From: an uncultured Lachnospiraceae bacterium
GTDB lineage: Bacteria > Bacillota > Clostridia > Lachnospirales > Lachnospiraceae
Assembly: GCA_944376125.1 (NCBI GenBank)
Contig: CALWBQ010000038.1
Coordinates: 31,295 to 95,294, forward strand
Length of the DNA stretch: 64,000 bases
Reading direction: 5' to 3'
In this document: in pieces, positions 16,034 through 25,618 of the stretch
Layout: every line of letters begins with the position of its first letter
Numbering within the stretch: the first letter of the stretch is position 1
Position numbers and translations under genes: made by a program
Notes under the pieces: model-generated
Told to the model about the DNA's origin: nothing
The model's input: the letters and a program-made list of their open reading frames with translations, nothing else
The model's database searches: none

Positions 16034-17074
16034 ATGATGGAAAAAAGAAAGAAATTCTGTTTCATGGTTGCTTTGTTCCTGCTTATTCTTGCGACTATTT
16101 CGCTTGCGGCATACGGAATTTTCTATTGCTATTACAGCAAAATGAATATCCAGACGGAAGACAATGGTGGCTCAGAAGAGATAGCTGTGAAAGATTTGCC
16201 GGGGAAAGAAATAAAATCCTATGAGGATTATCTGAGAGAAAAGCTGGAGGCACAGACAGAGGATATCCCCTATGACGCTCAAAATGTATATAATGTGCTG
16301 CTGATCGGAACCGACTCAAGGGCTCCGGAAGAGAACAGCCGCAGCGACAGCATGATCCTTGTTTCCATTAACCGAAAAACAGAGAAAATTATTATGACTT
16401 CTATCATGCGGGATATTTACTGTACGATTCCCGGCGTGGGGGACAATCGGATCAATGCGGCCTGCGCGTACGGAGGTGCCCCGCTGCTTCTTGCCGCCAT
16501 AGAGTACAATTTTGGCATCCAAGTCGATGACTATGCAGTCATAAACTTCTACGGCTTTATAGATGCTGTCAATGCTGCCGGGGGCGTGGAGCTAGAGGTG
16601 ACAGCTGCTGAAATAAAAGAAATGAATGGTTGGATGGAAACTATGAATGCCTTGCTCCATGAAGAGCGGGACGCAGATAAGCTGGATGAGTCCGACGCGG
16701 GGCCTCTGCTTTTGAACGGAAAGCAGGCTCTGATTTTCAGCCGGATCCGGTATACGGGAGATTCGGATTTTGAACGAACCAGCCGGCAGCGAAGAGTCTT
16801 AACGGCGCTGCTGAACAAGGCAAAGTCCTTATCTTTTCCGGCTTTGAATGGACTGCTGAATGCTGTCCTTCCCTGCATCACCACCAATTTGACTCAGGGG
16901 AAGGTGCTGTCGCTTTTGCTTTGCTCGAAGGAATATCTGGACTATGAGGTCGTTTCCGGACGTATCCCTATAGACGGGAGCTGGAGCAGTATGAATGTAC
17001 GGGGTATGGCTGTACTGAGGATTGATTTTTCTGAGAACAGGGATTACTGGTACGAACTGGTATATGGAGAATAA
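16034..17074 (+). CDS. LytR-CpsA-Psr (LCP) family glycopolymer transferase
   Basis: 346 residues. One N-terminal membrane helix (FCFMVALFLLILATISLAAY), then the extracellular LCP domain: VLLIGTDSRAPEENSRSDSM, SIMRDIYCTIPG and a catalytic-region Arg in FSRIRYTGDSDFERTSRQR. LCP proteins move undecaprenyl-linked polymers onto peptidoglycan, so this is the likely step that anchors the capsule. Two adjacent ATGs (16034, 16037) are possible; AGGA lies just upstream. Confidence 0.9.
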   Translation: MMEKRKKFCFMVALFLLILATISLAAYGIFYCYYSKMNIQTEDNGGSEEIAVKDLPGKEIKSYEDYLREKLEAQTEDIPYDAQNVYNVLLIGTDSRAPEENSRSDSMILVSINRKTEKIIMTSIMRDIYCTIPGVGDNRINAACAYGGAPLLLAAIEYNFGIQVDDYAVINFYGFIDAVNAAGGVELEVTAAEIKEMNGWMETMNALLHEERDADKLDESDAGPLLLNGKQALIFSRIRYTGDSDFERTSRQRRVLTALLNKAKSLSFPALNGLLNAVLPCITTNLTQGKVLSLLLCSKEYLDYEVVSGRIPIDGSWSSMNVRGMAVLRIDFSENRDYWYELVYGE

Positions 17075-17115
17075 AGAAAACATGGAAGGGCTTCACCTGG
17101 GAGGGGAGGACATTT

Positions 17116-17811
17116 ATGGGGAAAGTGACAACGATGCAAAAGATATCAGACAGAGGCAGGGCCGGGCGAAGGGACCGCTGCCATCTGACGGAAGTGTACG
17201 CGAATAAACCGGCGGCCTATAAATTTATCAAACGTTTGGGGGATATTGTCCTTTCCTTCGCTGCTCTGCTGGTTTTATCCCCGATTTTTTTCATCACAGC
17301 GGCTGCAATTATGGCGGAGGACGGCGGTCCCCCTGTTTTTATTCAGGAGAGAATGGGAAAAGATATGAAGCCATTTCGCTTTTATAAATTTCGCTCTATG
17401 TATGTGGGGGCAGATCAAAAGCTGGCGGAACTGTTAAAAGACAATGAGCAGTCCGGCCATGCATTTAAGATTAAAGATGATCCGCGCATCACAAAAGTCG
17501 GAAAAGTGATCCGCCGTTTTTCTATCGACGAGCTGCCTCAGCTTGTCAATATCATCAAAGGCGACATGAGCATTGTGGGCCCCAGGCCGATTCTGACCTG
17601 GCAGATGGAGGAGGCAGATGAGTATGACCGGCAGAGACTGATTGTCCGGCCTGGACTGACCTGCTACTGGCAGATTCAGGGCCGCTCCGACATTCCCTGG
17701 GAGGAATGGGTGGAGCTTGATTTGGACTATATAGAAGATATGGGATTGTGGACGGACATTAAAATGATTGCAAAAACGATTCCTGCTGTTTTTGGAGGGG
17801 GAGCATACTAA
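17116..17811 (+). CDS. Undecaprenyl-phosphate sugar-1-phosphate transferase (short WbaP/CpsE type)
   Basis: 231 residues: one hairpin-like membrane segment (DIVLSFAALLVLSPIFFITA) and the polyprenyl-phosphate hexose-1-phosphate transferase catalytic domain (FIQERMGKDMKPFRFYKFRS, then IRRFSIDELPQLVNIIKGD, SIVGPRPILTWQ and RPGLTCYWQIQGRS). It lacks the large N-terminal membrane domain of full WbaP, as is common in monotopic PglC-like enzymes. It would start each repeat unit on the lipid carrier. Its stop overlaps the next start by one base. Confidence 0.92.
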   Translation: MGKVTTMQKISDRGRAGRRDRCHLTEVYANKPAAYKFIKRLGDIVLSFAALLVLSPIFFITAAAIMAEDGGPPVFIQERMGKDMKPFRFYKFRSMYVGADQKLAELLKDNEQSGHAFKIKDDPRITKVGKVIRRFSIDELPQLVNIIKGDMSIVGPRPILTWQMEEADEYDRQRLIVRPGLTCYWQIQGRSDIPWEEWVELDLDYIEDMGLWTDIKMIAKTIPAVFGGGAY

Positions 17812-18701
17812 TGAATCAAACTGCGGCTGTAGTTGTAACATACAACAGAAAAGAGCTTCTCCGGCTCTGCATTACAAAATTGCTGGGGCAGTCAGGCACC
17901 TCCTGCGATGTGATCGTCATCGATAACGCAAGCACAGATGGAACTGCAGAGATGATCCATACAGAATTTAAAAATATGGCTGTTTTTTATGAAAATACGG
18001 GAAGGAATCTGGGCGGCTCCGGCGGTTTTGAATATGGAGTCGAAAAAGCCGTGCGCATGGGATATACATATGTCTGGATCATGGATGACGATACTTTGCC
18101 GGGGGAGACGGCGCTGATCTCCCTGTTTTTGGCAGATCAAAAACTGCATGGCCGATGGGGGTTTCTCTCTAGCGCCGCCTACTGGACAGACGGAAGTATT
18201 TGCCGGATGAATATTCAAAAGAAGGATATCTTCCGGCATATCGGCCGGAGGGAGTACGAAATGGAAACGGCCCCCATCAAAATGTGCTCCTTTGTGTCTC
18301 TGCTCGTAAAAAGTGAAGTGATCCATGAAATCGGACTGCCCATCGGCGAATATTTTATCTGGACAGATGATTATGAATTTACAGGACGGATCTCCAGGAG
18401 ATATCCATGCTATCTGGTTCCGGAAAGTAAGGTTGTCCATGCAATGAAGCGCCATACCCGGGTGGACTTTGCGGCAGATGATGCCTCGAGAATTGAACGT
18501 TATCATTATATTTACCGAAATGATGTCCACTGCTACCGGCAGTATGGAATTGCCGGATGGACATATATTTTATTCAAAGATATCTATACAATGCTTCACA
18601 TTCTAAAAAAAGCGAAAGGCCATCGGAGAGAACGGATTCAGACCCTCTGGCAGGGCTTTAAAGAAGGGCTGCAGTTTTCTCCCACAATAAAGAGGTGCTG
18701 A
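17811..18701 (+). CDS. Glycosyltransferase family 2 (GlfT2/rhamnosyltransferase-like)
   Basis: 296 residues with a GT-A fold: VVVTYNRKELLRLC, the sugar-nucleotide strand VIVIDNASTDGT, NLGGSGGFEYG and the metal-binding YVWIMDDDTLPG. A segment containing WTDDYEFTGRISRRYPC resembles galactofuranosyl- and rhamnosyltransferases. It would add a sugar to the lipid-linked unit; donor and linkage cannot be told. It is translationally coupled to the sugar-phosphate transferase. Confidence 0.9.
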   Translation: MNQTAAVVVTYNRKELLRLCITKLLGQSGTSCDVIVIDNASTDGTAEMIHTEFKNMAVFYENTGRNLGGSGGFEYGVEKAVRMGYTYVWIMDDDTLPGETALISLFLADQKLHGRWGFLSSAAYWTDGSICRMNIQKKDIFRHIGRREYEMETAPIKMCSFVSLLVKSEVIHEIGLPIGEYFIWTDDYEFTGRISRRYPCYLVPESKVVHAMKRHTRVDFAADDASRIERYHYIYRNDVHCYRQYGIAGWTYILFKDIYTMLHILKKAKGHRRERIQTLWQGFKEGLQFSPTIKRC

Positions 18702-18702
18702 C

Positions 18703-20709
18703 ATGGGAATAGATCTGAGCTTTAAAAACAGAGTCAAACGGGCTGGCCGCTTTATCCTGGGGACATCCCCGGAAAAGCTGGGACGTATTCTGGAGAAAGC
18801 AGATACAGTTTCTTTTGACCTCTTTGATTCTCTGGTGAGGCGTGATGTCCCCTATCCGGACAGTGTTCATCAGCTGGTGGCGGAGAAATTTTTTGCCCGG
18901 ACGGGCAAAAGAATTCCGGATTACTCCCTTAAAAGGAAGCAGGCGGAGGCGGCAGCCTATGCTCATGCCGGCGGCAGGGAAATGACTCTCCGTGAAATTT
19001 TCGGAGAAATGAGATCTGTGGAGCCTGAAAGCCGGGCGCTCCTTATGAAATTGGAGCAGGAGACTGAGTGGGAGGTGTGCTGCGCTGATCCGAAGATGAA
19101 AGAAGTCTTTGACCAGATGAAGAGAGCGGGAAAGCATGTGCTTATTACCTCAGATATGTATCTTCCAGAGCCGCTGATTCACAAAATTTTAGATCACTGC
19201 GGATACTGTGGATATGAAAACCTGTATCTTTCCTCCTCTTTTGGGGTCACAAAGGCTTCCGGACAGCTCTACCAGCAGTTGACGAAGCATAACAAAAGCA
19301 GACCTGGAAAAATCATTCATATCGGCGACAATATAAAAAGTGACTATCTTCGGGCAAGACAGGCAGGAATCGGGTCTTCCTTGCTCCGCGGACAGACAAA
19401 TCCTTTAAAATTTCACACAGGAGAGAGGAATGAAACATTTGCCGCAGCCTGCTGCCGGGCTTTTTTAGCCAACCATAAGCCGGTCGGAAGAAACGGCAGG
19501 GATCAGATGGCTGCTGCCATCGGATATGAGGTGCTTGGGCCGCTGCTTGTGGGATACTGCCGATGGCTAAAAGCACAGGCAAAGCGTACAGGCATTAGCA
19601 AAATATTCTTTCTCAGCCGGGAAGGCCGCTTATTAAAGAATGCTTACGAGGAATTATATCCATACCGGGAGGAAACGACGGCATATCTGTATGTTTCCCG
19701 TCAGGCACTGCAGGTTCCTATGCTTTCTCGCTGCCGCAATTTCCACGATTTATGCGGTCTGCTGAAGCCGTTAATGCGGGAGCATACTCTAAAATCCATT
19801 GGCGAGAGCTGCCATTTAGGGGGCGCATATGAAAAAAAGCTCCCTGCCCTTGGATTAAAGCTGGAGGATGACCTTTTTCGGATCCCGGAGGCAGCGCAGG
19901 AACCGTATTTCCATCTGATACAGGAATTGGGAATCCATTATTTTGCAGAACAATTTGCTTTGGCAAAAGCCTATCTCTCCCAAGAAGGTTTTTTTGGATC
20001 CATTATACTGTCTGATATTGGATGGCACGGAACGATGCAGTGGGCGCTGGAGAAATATTGCCAGGATGAGGCCCGCCTGCAGGGCTGCTATATAGGCTGC
20101 TGGAACCCCGCCGCTGCCCAGCTTTATGAGAGGCTGTCCAGGAGCGGTTATTTGACATCCCCGGGGAAAAACAAGGAGACAGAGCTTTTGCTCCGCTTTA
20201 GCTGCGATATTATGGAAACCTTGTTTTCAAACTCGGAAGGGAGCGTTGCAGCGTACGGAAGAAAAGAGGACAAGATTATTCCGGTTCTGCGGGAGAAGGA
20301 ATGGAATGGCAGCAGCTTGGAGTTTGTTCGCCGGGTTCAAGGATACGCCATGGACTTTGTCAAGGATTGGAACAGAAGTCCACTTTATTCGCAGGCAGAC
20401 ATGCCTGAAGAGCTGGTCCTGGCGGGGCTGCGGCGCATGCTTCAAAACCCTTCTTTGTGCACAGTAAACTGTTTTAAAAAATGCCGGTTCCTTGACGGAA
20501 CTTTGAGAAACATGCTGCCGAATCATTCTGCGGTCTGGTACATACTCCATCCGGAAATCCTGATTTCAGATTTTGAAAAAAGCAGCTGCAAGCTGTTTTT
20601 CCTGAAGGATGTGTTTAAGATTCCGCTGCCATGGTTTTGGCTTTTGAAATTTGTTCGGGAAACTTTGAAGATTAAAAGCTCAAATCAAAAAATATGGCTG
20701 GAGCAATAA
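18703..20709 (+). CDS. Large HAD-family protein of polysaccharide loci (COG5610-like)
   Basis: 668 residues. The first ~240 form a HAD fold: nucleophile motif VSFDLFDSLVRRD (residues ~30-42), ITSDMYLPEPLI (motif II), Lys in TKASGQLYQ and IIHIGDNIKSDYLRAR (motif IV). The rest contains a second Rossmann-like part (KIFFLSREGRLLKNAYEELY) and a long C-terminal region without known motifs. Such proteins are found in O-antigen and capsule clusters; their reaction is not established. It may be a phosphatase, or a transferase with a HAD head. It sits one base after the GT2 stop. Confidence 0.75.
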   Translation: MGIDLSFKNRVKRAGRFILGTSPEKLGRILEKADTVSFDLFDSLVRRDVPYPDSVHQLVAEKFFARTGKRIPDYSLKRKQAEAAAYAHAGGREMTLREIFGEMRSVEPESRALLMKLEQETEWEVCCADPKMKEVFDQMKRAGKHVLITSDMYLPEPLIHKILDHCGYCGYENLYLSSSFGVTKASGQLYQQLTKHNKSRPGKIIHIGDNIKSDYLRARQAGIGSSLLRGQTNPLKFHTGERNETFAAACCRAFLANHKPVGRNGRDQMAAAIGYEVLGPLLVGYCRWLKAQAKRTGISKIFFLSREGRLLKNAYEELYPYREETTAYLYVSRQALQVPMLSRCRNFHDLCGLLKPLMREHTLKSIGESCHLGGAYEKKLPALGLKLEDDLFRIPEAAQEPYFHLIQELGIHYFAEQFALAKAYLSQEGFFGSIILSDIGWHGTMQWALEKYCQDEARLQGCYIGCWNPAAAQLYERLSRSGYLTSPGKNKETELLLRFSCDIMETLFSNSEGSVAAYGRKEDKIIPVLREKEWNGSSLEFVRRVQGYAMDFVKDWNRSPLYSQADMPEELVLAGLRRMLQNPSLCTVNCFKKCRFLDGTLRNMLPNHSAVWYILHPEILISDFEKSSCKLFFLKDVFKIPLPWFWLLKFVRETLKIKSSNQKIWLEQ

Positions 20710-20711
20710 AA

Positions 20712-21872
20712 ATGAATGAACGATATTGGGGAGAACCTCACAGTCTGTTTTCCCTATCCTTTGCCGTATGGTTTATTGCGGAAATTCTTTTTAATACGAC
20801 GCTGGGAGATGTACTTCCGGTAAATTTAGATCGAATCTCCAGTATGATGGACTGCATAGTGTTTCTTTTACTGCTGATTCAGATCGTGTTTTTCCAGGTA
20901 TATTCACACAGGGAGCTTTTGAGCATTTTGCTGGTCACTCTGCCCATCGCTGCATCTACCATACTGTCAGGATCCGTCCGGGTAATGGGAACCTGGATGT
21001 TTATTGTTGCTTTCAAATATACCGATTTGGATGGGATCATTGCCATGGCGTACCGGATTCTTCGGATGATGATTCCGGCTATTGTATTTTTGTGTCTGAT
21101 CGGGCTGCTTCCTGATGCCTTCAACTACCGGTTCGGTGTCCTGCGCCATGCCATGGGGTTTAATCATCCGAATTATTTTGGCATGAAAATATTTCAATTT
21201 TCGGCGTGTTATGTGTATCTTCACTGGCATTCTTTAAAAAAGGGGGATGGGGTCAGAGCCGTATTGGTGCTGGCGTTTCTCTATTTTATCCCCCACTCGG
21301 TCACATCCATCCTGTGTACGGCAGTGCTGTTTCTGCTGACGATTGCCGGTCGGTTTCTGCAAGCAAAAAAAAGGGCACTGCTCCAGGTTTTTGAGACAGC
21401 GCTGATGCTTTCGGCAGTTTTATGTATCGCCGGAACAGTCCTCCTCACCATATATGGAATGAATTTTCCGCTTGGCCAGGCGCTGGACGCATGGATGTCA
21501 TACCGGTTTTCCCATGCCAAGCAGATTTATGCAGTATACAAAATTTCCTTATTTGGGCAAAGTATCAGCTCTGGCTATCTGTTAGACAGCGGCTATATGG
21601 ATCTGATCCTTCGGTCCGGTCTGCTGGTCTACCTGTTGTTTTTTGCCGGATATATAGGAAATATGAGCTATCACAAAAACAATCCTGCGCTGTATCTTCT
21701 TCTATGCACCTTTGGTTTTTATGGGATTATGGAGTACGGGGTATATCTGATCGCCAGAAATCTTTTTCTTCTGTCCTTTGCCGATATTCTTTACAGCAGA
21801 CGGAAGAAACAGAAGGAAAACATCTTCGCAGGGAAGATAGGAGGCGCAGGGACAAAGGAGAAGAGAGAATGA
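20712..21872 (+). CDS. Wzy-like polysaccharide polymerase
   Basis: 386 residues from ATG 20712, GGAG nine bases upstream; an in-frame ATG at 20694 overlaps the previous gene. About ten membrane helices, with a loop containing MGFNHPNYFGMKIFQFSACY, the Asn-His/Pro pattern common in O-antigen ligase/polymerase proteins, and a C-terminal cytoplasmic basic tail. Sequence conservation in this family is low, so the call rests on topology, that motif and the locus, which otherwise lacks a polymerase. Confidence 0.75.
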   Translation: MNERYWGEPHSLFSLSFAVWFIAEILFNTTLGDVLPVNLDRISSMMDCIVFLLLLIQIVFFQVYSHRELLSILLVTLPIAASTILSGSVRVMGTWMFIVAFKYTDLDGIIAMAYRILRMMIPAIVFLCLIGLLPDAFNYRFGVLRHAMGFNHPNYFGMKIFQFSACYVYLHWHSLKKGDGVRAVLVLAFLYFIPHSVTSILCTAVLFLLTIAGRFLQAKKRALLQVFETALMLSAVLCIAGTVLLTIYGMNFPLGQALDAWMSYRFSHAKQIYAVYKISLFGQSISSGYLLDSGYMDLILRSGLLVYLLFFAGYIGNMSYHKNNPALYLLLCTFGFYGIMEYGVYLIARNLFLLSFADILYSRRKKQKENIFAGKIGGAGTKEKRE

Positions 21873-22969
21873 GAGCTGCTGTCATTACCTTGCATAACAT
21901 GTGCAACTACGGATCACAGCTGCAGACTTATGCAACGCAGGAGAAACTGCGTCAATATTTTGATGATGTCGTTTTTATTGATTACCGGAGGCCGGACACC
22001 TACGGGAAAAGATTTCTGCAGTATTTTTCACAAGGCAGTCCTATCAAAGCGGCAGCCATGCTGCCGACGCTGATGCGTTATCAAAAACTGTTTGGAAATT
22101 TCCAAAAAAGGTATATCCATTTGACAGATAAGACTTATCTTACAGAAAAGGACTTTGAAAAGTTTGAGGACATCGCAGATATCTATTTCAGCGGCAGCGA
22201 TCTGGTGTGGAGCACCCGCCTGAACCACGGGGTAATTCCTATGTACTATCTGAGCTTCGTGCCGGAAAACCGTCCCAGATACGCGTATGCCTCCAGTTTT
22301 GGAGAAGAAACACTGCCGGAGGAAGAGGTTGAGCAGACGAAAGCGTATATCGGACGGTTTACCCGAATTTCTGTCAGGGAAAGCAGCGGCGAATCTATCT
22401 TAAACAGGCAGTATCACTATTCTTCTGCGATTCAGATTCCAGATCCTACCCTGGCATTCCCGGGGGAGTATTGGCGCAGACTAGCCCCTGAATGCGGGAT
22501 AGAGGGCGAATATATTTTGATATACAGCCTGAACCGCAATGACAAGCTGGACCAGTATGCCGTCCGGCTCTCAAAAAGAACCGGCTGCCCGCTGTACCGC
22601 CTGTGCACCCGGTATGACCATATGATGCGGCCAGGACGAAGCATCGTTCTGCCGCCAGTTTTCGCGTTTGCTGCACTGATTGACCATGCCAAACTGGTAT
22701 TGACAGATTCCTTTCATGGGACGGCGTTTTCTATGAATCTGGAGACGCCGCCGATCTGCGTGAGCCCGCCTGCCTGCGGAGAGCGCCTGCGGGCTTTTTT
22801 GAGCCTTCTGGGAGAGGAGGAGAGACTTCTTTCTGACTTCCGGGATTTTGAAATCTCAGAGCGCCGTGTAGATTTCACAAAAGTGAGAAAGGTTCTGGCC
22901 GGGGAGCGCCAGAAAACAGACCAGTTTCTAAGGGAGATTACAGGGAAACACCATGAAGACCGTGTGTGA
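21869..22969 (+). CDS. Polysaccharide pyruvyl transferase family protein
   Basis: 366 residues from ATG 21869, which overlaps the previous stop (ATGA) and has AGGAGAAGAGAG upstream; the open frame extends far back but only as a shadow. Family signs: MRAAVITLHNMCNYGSQLQT at the N-terminus (glycine-rich nucleotide loop form), FSGSDLVWS, YAYASSFGEE, ISVRESSGESIL, and LVLTDSFHGTAFSMNL near the end. The family adds pyruvate ketals to sugars from PEP. The next gene overlaps by 17 bases, a pairing often seen with the F420-beta-like protein. Confidence 0.88.
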   Translation: MRAAVITLHNMCNYGSQLQTYATQEKLRQYFDDVVFIDYRRPDTYGKRFLQYFSQGSPIKAAAMLPTLMRYQKLFGNFQKRYIHLTDKTYLTEKDFEKFEDIADIYFSGSDLVWSTRLNHGVIPMYYLSFVPENRPRYAYASSFGEETLPEEEVEQTKAYIGRFTRISVRESSGESILNRQYHYSSAIQIPDPTLAFPGEYWRRLAPECGIEGEYILIYSLNRNDKLDQYAVRLSKRTGCPLYRLCTRYDHMMRPGRSIVLPPVFAFAALIDHAKLVLTDSFHGTAFSMNLETPPICVSPPACGERLRAFLSLLGEEERLLSDFRDFEISERRVDFTKVRKVLAGERQKTDQFLREITGKHHEDRV

Positions 22970-24080
22970 ATTAAACCAGTGTGCCGGATGCATGGCATGT
23001 CTGGAAGTATGCCCAGTAAAGGCAGTGCATATACAGGATTCCATCCGATTCTATAATGCATTTATTGATCCTGACAGATGTACCGGCTGCCATCGCTGTC
23101 ACAGCATTTGTCCGGTCCATACGCCCCCGGGGCAGACAGAGCCGATTTTATGGAAGCAGGGCTGGGCTTCAGACAGTACCGTGAGGAAGGCGGCAGCTTC
23201 TGGGGGGATAGCTTCCGCCATAGAAATGTCCTTTGTCAGGCAGGGAGGGGTTGTGTACAGCTGTCTTTTCCAGGCAGGGAAATTTCAATTTAAAAAGGCT
23301 GAAAATCTGGAAATAGTACGGCAATTTGCCGGTTCCCAGTATGTCAAGAGCAGCCCGGAAGGAATTTACACAGAAATCCTCCGGTATCTTAGGGACGGCA
23401 GAAAGGTACTTTTTGTAGGACTCCCCTGCCAGGCTGCGGCAGTCAAAAATTTCACCAAATCCCATAAAAATTTATATCTGATTGACCTGGTCTGTCATGG
23501 AACGCCTTCCCCTGTTCTTCTGGATATGTTTTTGCATGACCAGGGGATCTCCCTGAATGGAATCCGCCGCATCTCTTTCCGCAGGAAAAACCAGTTTCGG
23601 CTTGCAGCGGATGGGCGAGATATCGCCGCCGGCGTGTGGGATGCCTACACAACGGCTTTTTGTGATGCGGTATTTTATACAGAATCCTGCTATTCCTGCA
23701 GGTATGCACAGATCCATCGGGTTTCGGATCTTACGCTGGGGGACTCCTGGGGGAGCCAGCTCCCGATGCCGCAGCAAAAGTTGGGAATATCCCTGATTCT
23801 ATGCCAAAACAAAAAGGGAAAAAATCTGCTGTTATCGGCGGAAATTCATTTAGAAGAAGTCGATCTGGAAAAAGCGGTTTCCTGCAATCACCAGCTGCAG
23901 CATCCCTCTTTCCGCCATAGAAAGCGCGATAGGTTTTTTGATGAGGTTGAGCAGACCAGAAATGTTCAGCGCTCCGTCTGGAAATGTTTTCCCATTAAAT
24001 TTTTAAAAAAATCCATCAAATCTTTTTTGATAAAACAAAGGTCATCCTTGTGGAAGGAATCGCATGGACAGCAAACGTAA
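22953..24080 (+). CDS. Ferredoxin-domain protein with F420 hydrogenase beta-subunit C-terminal domain
   Basis: 375 residues. Two 4Fe-4S motifs at the N-terminus: CAGCMACLEVCP and CTGCHRCHSICP. A FrhB-like N-domain (SGGIASAIEMSFVRQGG) and C-domain (SDLTLGDSWGSQ) follow. The protein is widespread in capsule clusters next to pyruvyl transferases, where its reaction is unknown; F420 itself is not expected in this lineage. The C-terminus is rich in Lys and may bind membrane or partner proteins. Confidence 0.85.
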   Translation: MKTVCELNQCAGCMACLEVCPVKAVHIQDSIRFYNAFIDPDRCTGCHRCHSICPVHTPPGQTEPILWKQGWASDSTVRKAAASGGIASAIEMSFVRQGGVVYSCLFQAGKFQFKKAENLEIVRQFAGSQYVKSSPEGIYTEILRYLRDGRKVLFVGLPCQAAAVKNFTKSHKNLYLIDLVCHGTPSPVLLDMFLHDQGISLNGIRRISFRRKNQFRLAADGRDIAAGVWDAYTTAFCDAVFYTESCYSCRYAQIHRVSDLTLGDSWGSQLPMPQQKLGISLILCQNKKGKNLLLSAEIHLEEVDLEKAVSCNHQLQHPSFRHRKRDRFFDEVEQTRNVQRSVWKCFPIKFLKKSIKSFLIKQRSSLWKESHGQQT

Positions 24081-25485
24081 AATCCAGAATTTAACGAAGA
24101 ATACAGCACTTTTTATGATAAACAACTTAGGCACGAAGATCGTTGCGTTTCTTTTCGTTCCTTTATATACTCACGTTTTTTCAACCAGTGAATATGGAAC
24201 AATCGACTTGATCACCACCGCAGTTCAGCTGCTGATTCCGGTTCTTACGCTTAATATTCAGGAAGCAGTCCTGCGCTATGGGTTAGATCCGGAATATGAT
24301 TCTTCAGCAGTTATCAAAAATGGGTTTCGGGTCATCGGATGGAGCTCTGTTTTCCTAGGGGGAGCCGAGGCGCTGTTTGCCTGGGCATATTCAGACAATA
24401 TTCCCTATTCCTATCTGCTTTTTCTTTATTTTTCGTATCTGTTTGGCTCTGTATATAATGTTTTGTCTATGTATTTAAAAGCTGCCGGAAAAGGAAAAGA
24501 GCTAGCCCTGTGCGGAATCGTCAATGCCGCTGCAGTCTGCACGCTGAATTTTCTGTTTCTGGCGGTTTTCCCTCTGGGCGTTAATGGATATATGGCTGCC
24601 AGCGCCGCCGGCTTTTTCTTTGCAGATCTGGGAATGTTCCTCTTGGGGAATGTGCCGGCAGAGTTTCGCAGGGCAAAGCATGTACAGCGAAGAGGGATGC
24701 TGGCCTCCATGGTGGCTTACAGCATACCTTTAAGCGCAGGAACTATTGGATGGTGGCTGAACAGCGCCGGCGACAGATTTCTTTTATTTCTTTTTTGCGG
24801 TGCGGCCGCAAACGGGCTGTACACGGCAGCATATAAGATTCCGGCAATTCTCGCCGTGCTTCAGGACATATTCTACAATGCATGGTCTGTCTCTGCAATC
24901 GAAGAGTTTGATCGAAGTGATTCCGATGGTTTTCTAGGGAATGTCTACATGGCATACAGCGCCCTGTCTGTGACGGCATGTTCTGTCCTCATGTTTATCA
25001 ATATCTTTCTGGTAAAGTTCCTATATTCTGAGAGCTTTTTTGAATCATGGAGATATGTGCCGTTCCTGCTGGCGGGAGCGGTTTTCAGCGGGCTGATCCG
25101 CTTTTTGGGCTGCTTTTATTTGGCTGCAAAAAAAACAAAAACAGCGGCTCTGACCAATCTTCTCGGTGCCGCAATCCACATTGCACTCAGTTTTTTGATG
25201 ATTCCCGGAATGGGGGCATATGGAGCATCGGCTGCAGCCCTTTTAGGCTCTCTTACTCTTTGGGGAATCCGTATGCGAAGTCTGCGTTTTATTATTACTA
25301 TGGAGGTTCATTGGAGGCGTGAAGGGATATGCTATACCCTTCTTCTGGCACAGAGCGTTATAGCCGCAGCTTTCGAAAATACAGTTTTTCAGATTCCGTT
25401 TATGTTTTGTATAATCCTGCTTTATTTCCGCCTGTTCAAGAAGGGCATTTTAGCATTTTGCGGCCTGGCAGGAAGGAGAAAATGA
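24064..25485 (+). CDS. Wzx-like oligosaccharide flippase (MOP superfamily)
   Basis: 473 residues, about 12-14 membrane helices. The N-terminus NTALFMINNLGTKIVAFLFV, with PLYTHVFSTSEYGTIDLITT, is typical of PST/Wzx flippases. It would carry the undecaprenyl-linked repeat unit across the membrane for the polymerase encoded at 20712. It overlaps the previous gene by 17 bases and is the last recognisable capsule gene; no clear terminator follows. Confidence 0.92.
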   Translation: MDSKRKIQNLTKNTALFMINNLGTKIVAFLFVPLYTHVFSTSEYGTIDLITTAVQLLIPVLTLNIQEAVLRYGLDPEYDSSAVIKNGFRVIGWSSVFLGGAEALFAWAYSDNIPYSYLLFLYFSYLFGSVYNVLSMYLKAAGKGKELALCGIVNAAAVCTLNFLFLAVFPLGVNGYMAASAAGFFFADLGMFLLGNVPAEFRRAKHVQRRGMLASMVAYSIPLSAGTIGWWLNSAGDRFLLFLFCGAAANGLYTAAYKIPAILAVLQDIFYNAWSVSAIEEFDRSDSDGFLGNVYMAYSALSVTACSVLMFINIFLVKFLYSESFFESWRYVPFLLAGAVFSGLIRFLGCFYLAAKKTKTAALTNLLGAAIHIALSFLMIPGMGAYGASAAALLGSLTLWGIRMRSLRFIITMEVHWRREGICYTLLLAQSVIAAAFENTVFQIPFMFCIILLYFRLFKKGILAFCGLAGRRK

Positions 25486-25548
25486 CAGCCATGGTTGATT
25501 AGGAGAACGAATAGCAAATAAAATGATAGGACTTATATTCGATCTTTA

Positions 25549-25563
25549 TGTGACAACGTCACA
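25549..25563. promoter_or_regulatory. TGTGAC-N3-GTCACA palindrome upstream of the ferredoxin gene
   Basis: A perfect 15-base palindrome, TGTGAC AAC GTCACA, sits 56 bases before the ferredoxin ATG. It resembles operators of Crp/Fnr-family regulators, but its spacer is one base shorter than the classical CRP site. It suggests the two redox genes are a separately regulated unit. Confidence 0.45.
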
Positions 25564-25618
25564 GAAGAGATGCCGGCTGTATGGTAAACTGCTCCTATCA
25601 AATCCGGGAGGTTGCATA

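Noticed and set aside
21422..21868. Longer start for the pyruvyl transferase
   Set aside because: This is an out-of-frame shadow of the Wzy gene. The conserved N-terminus begins at 21869.
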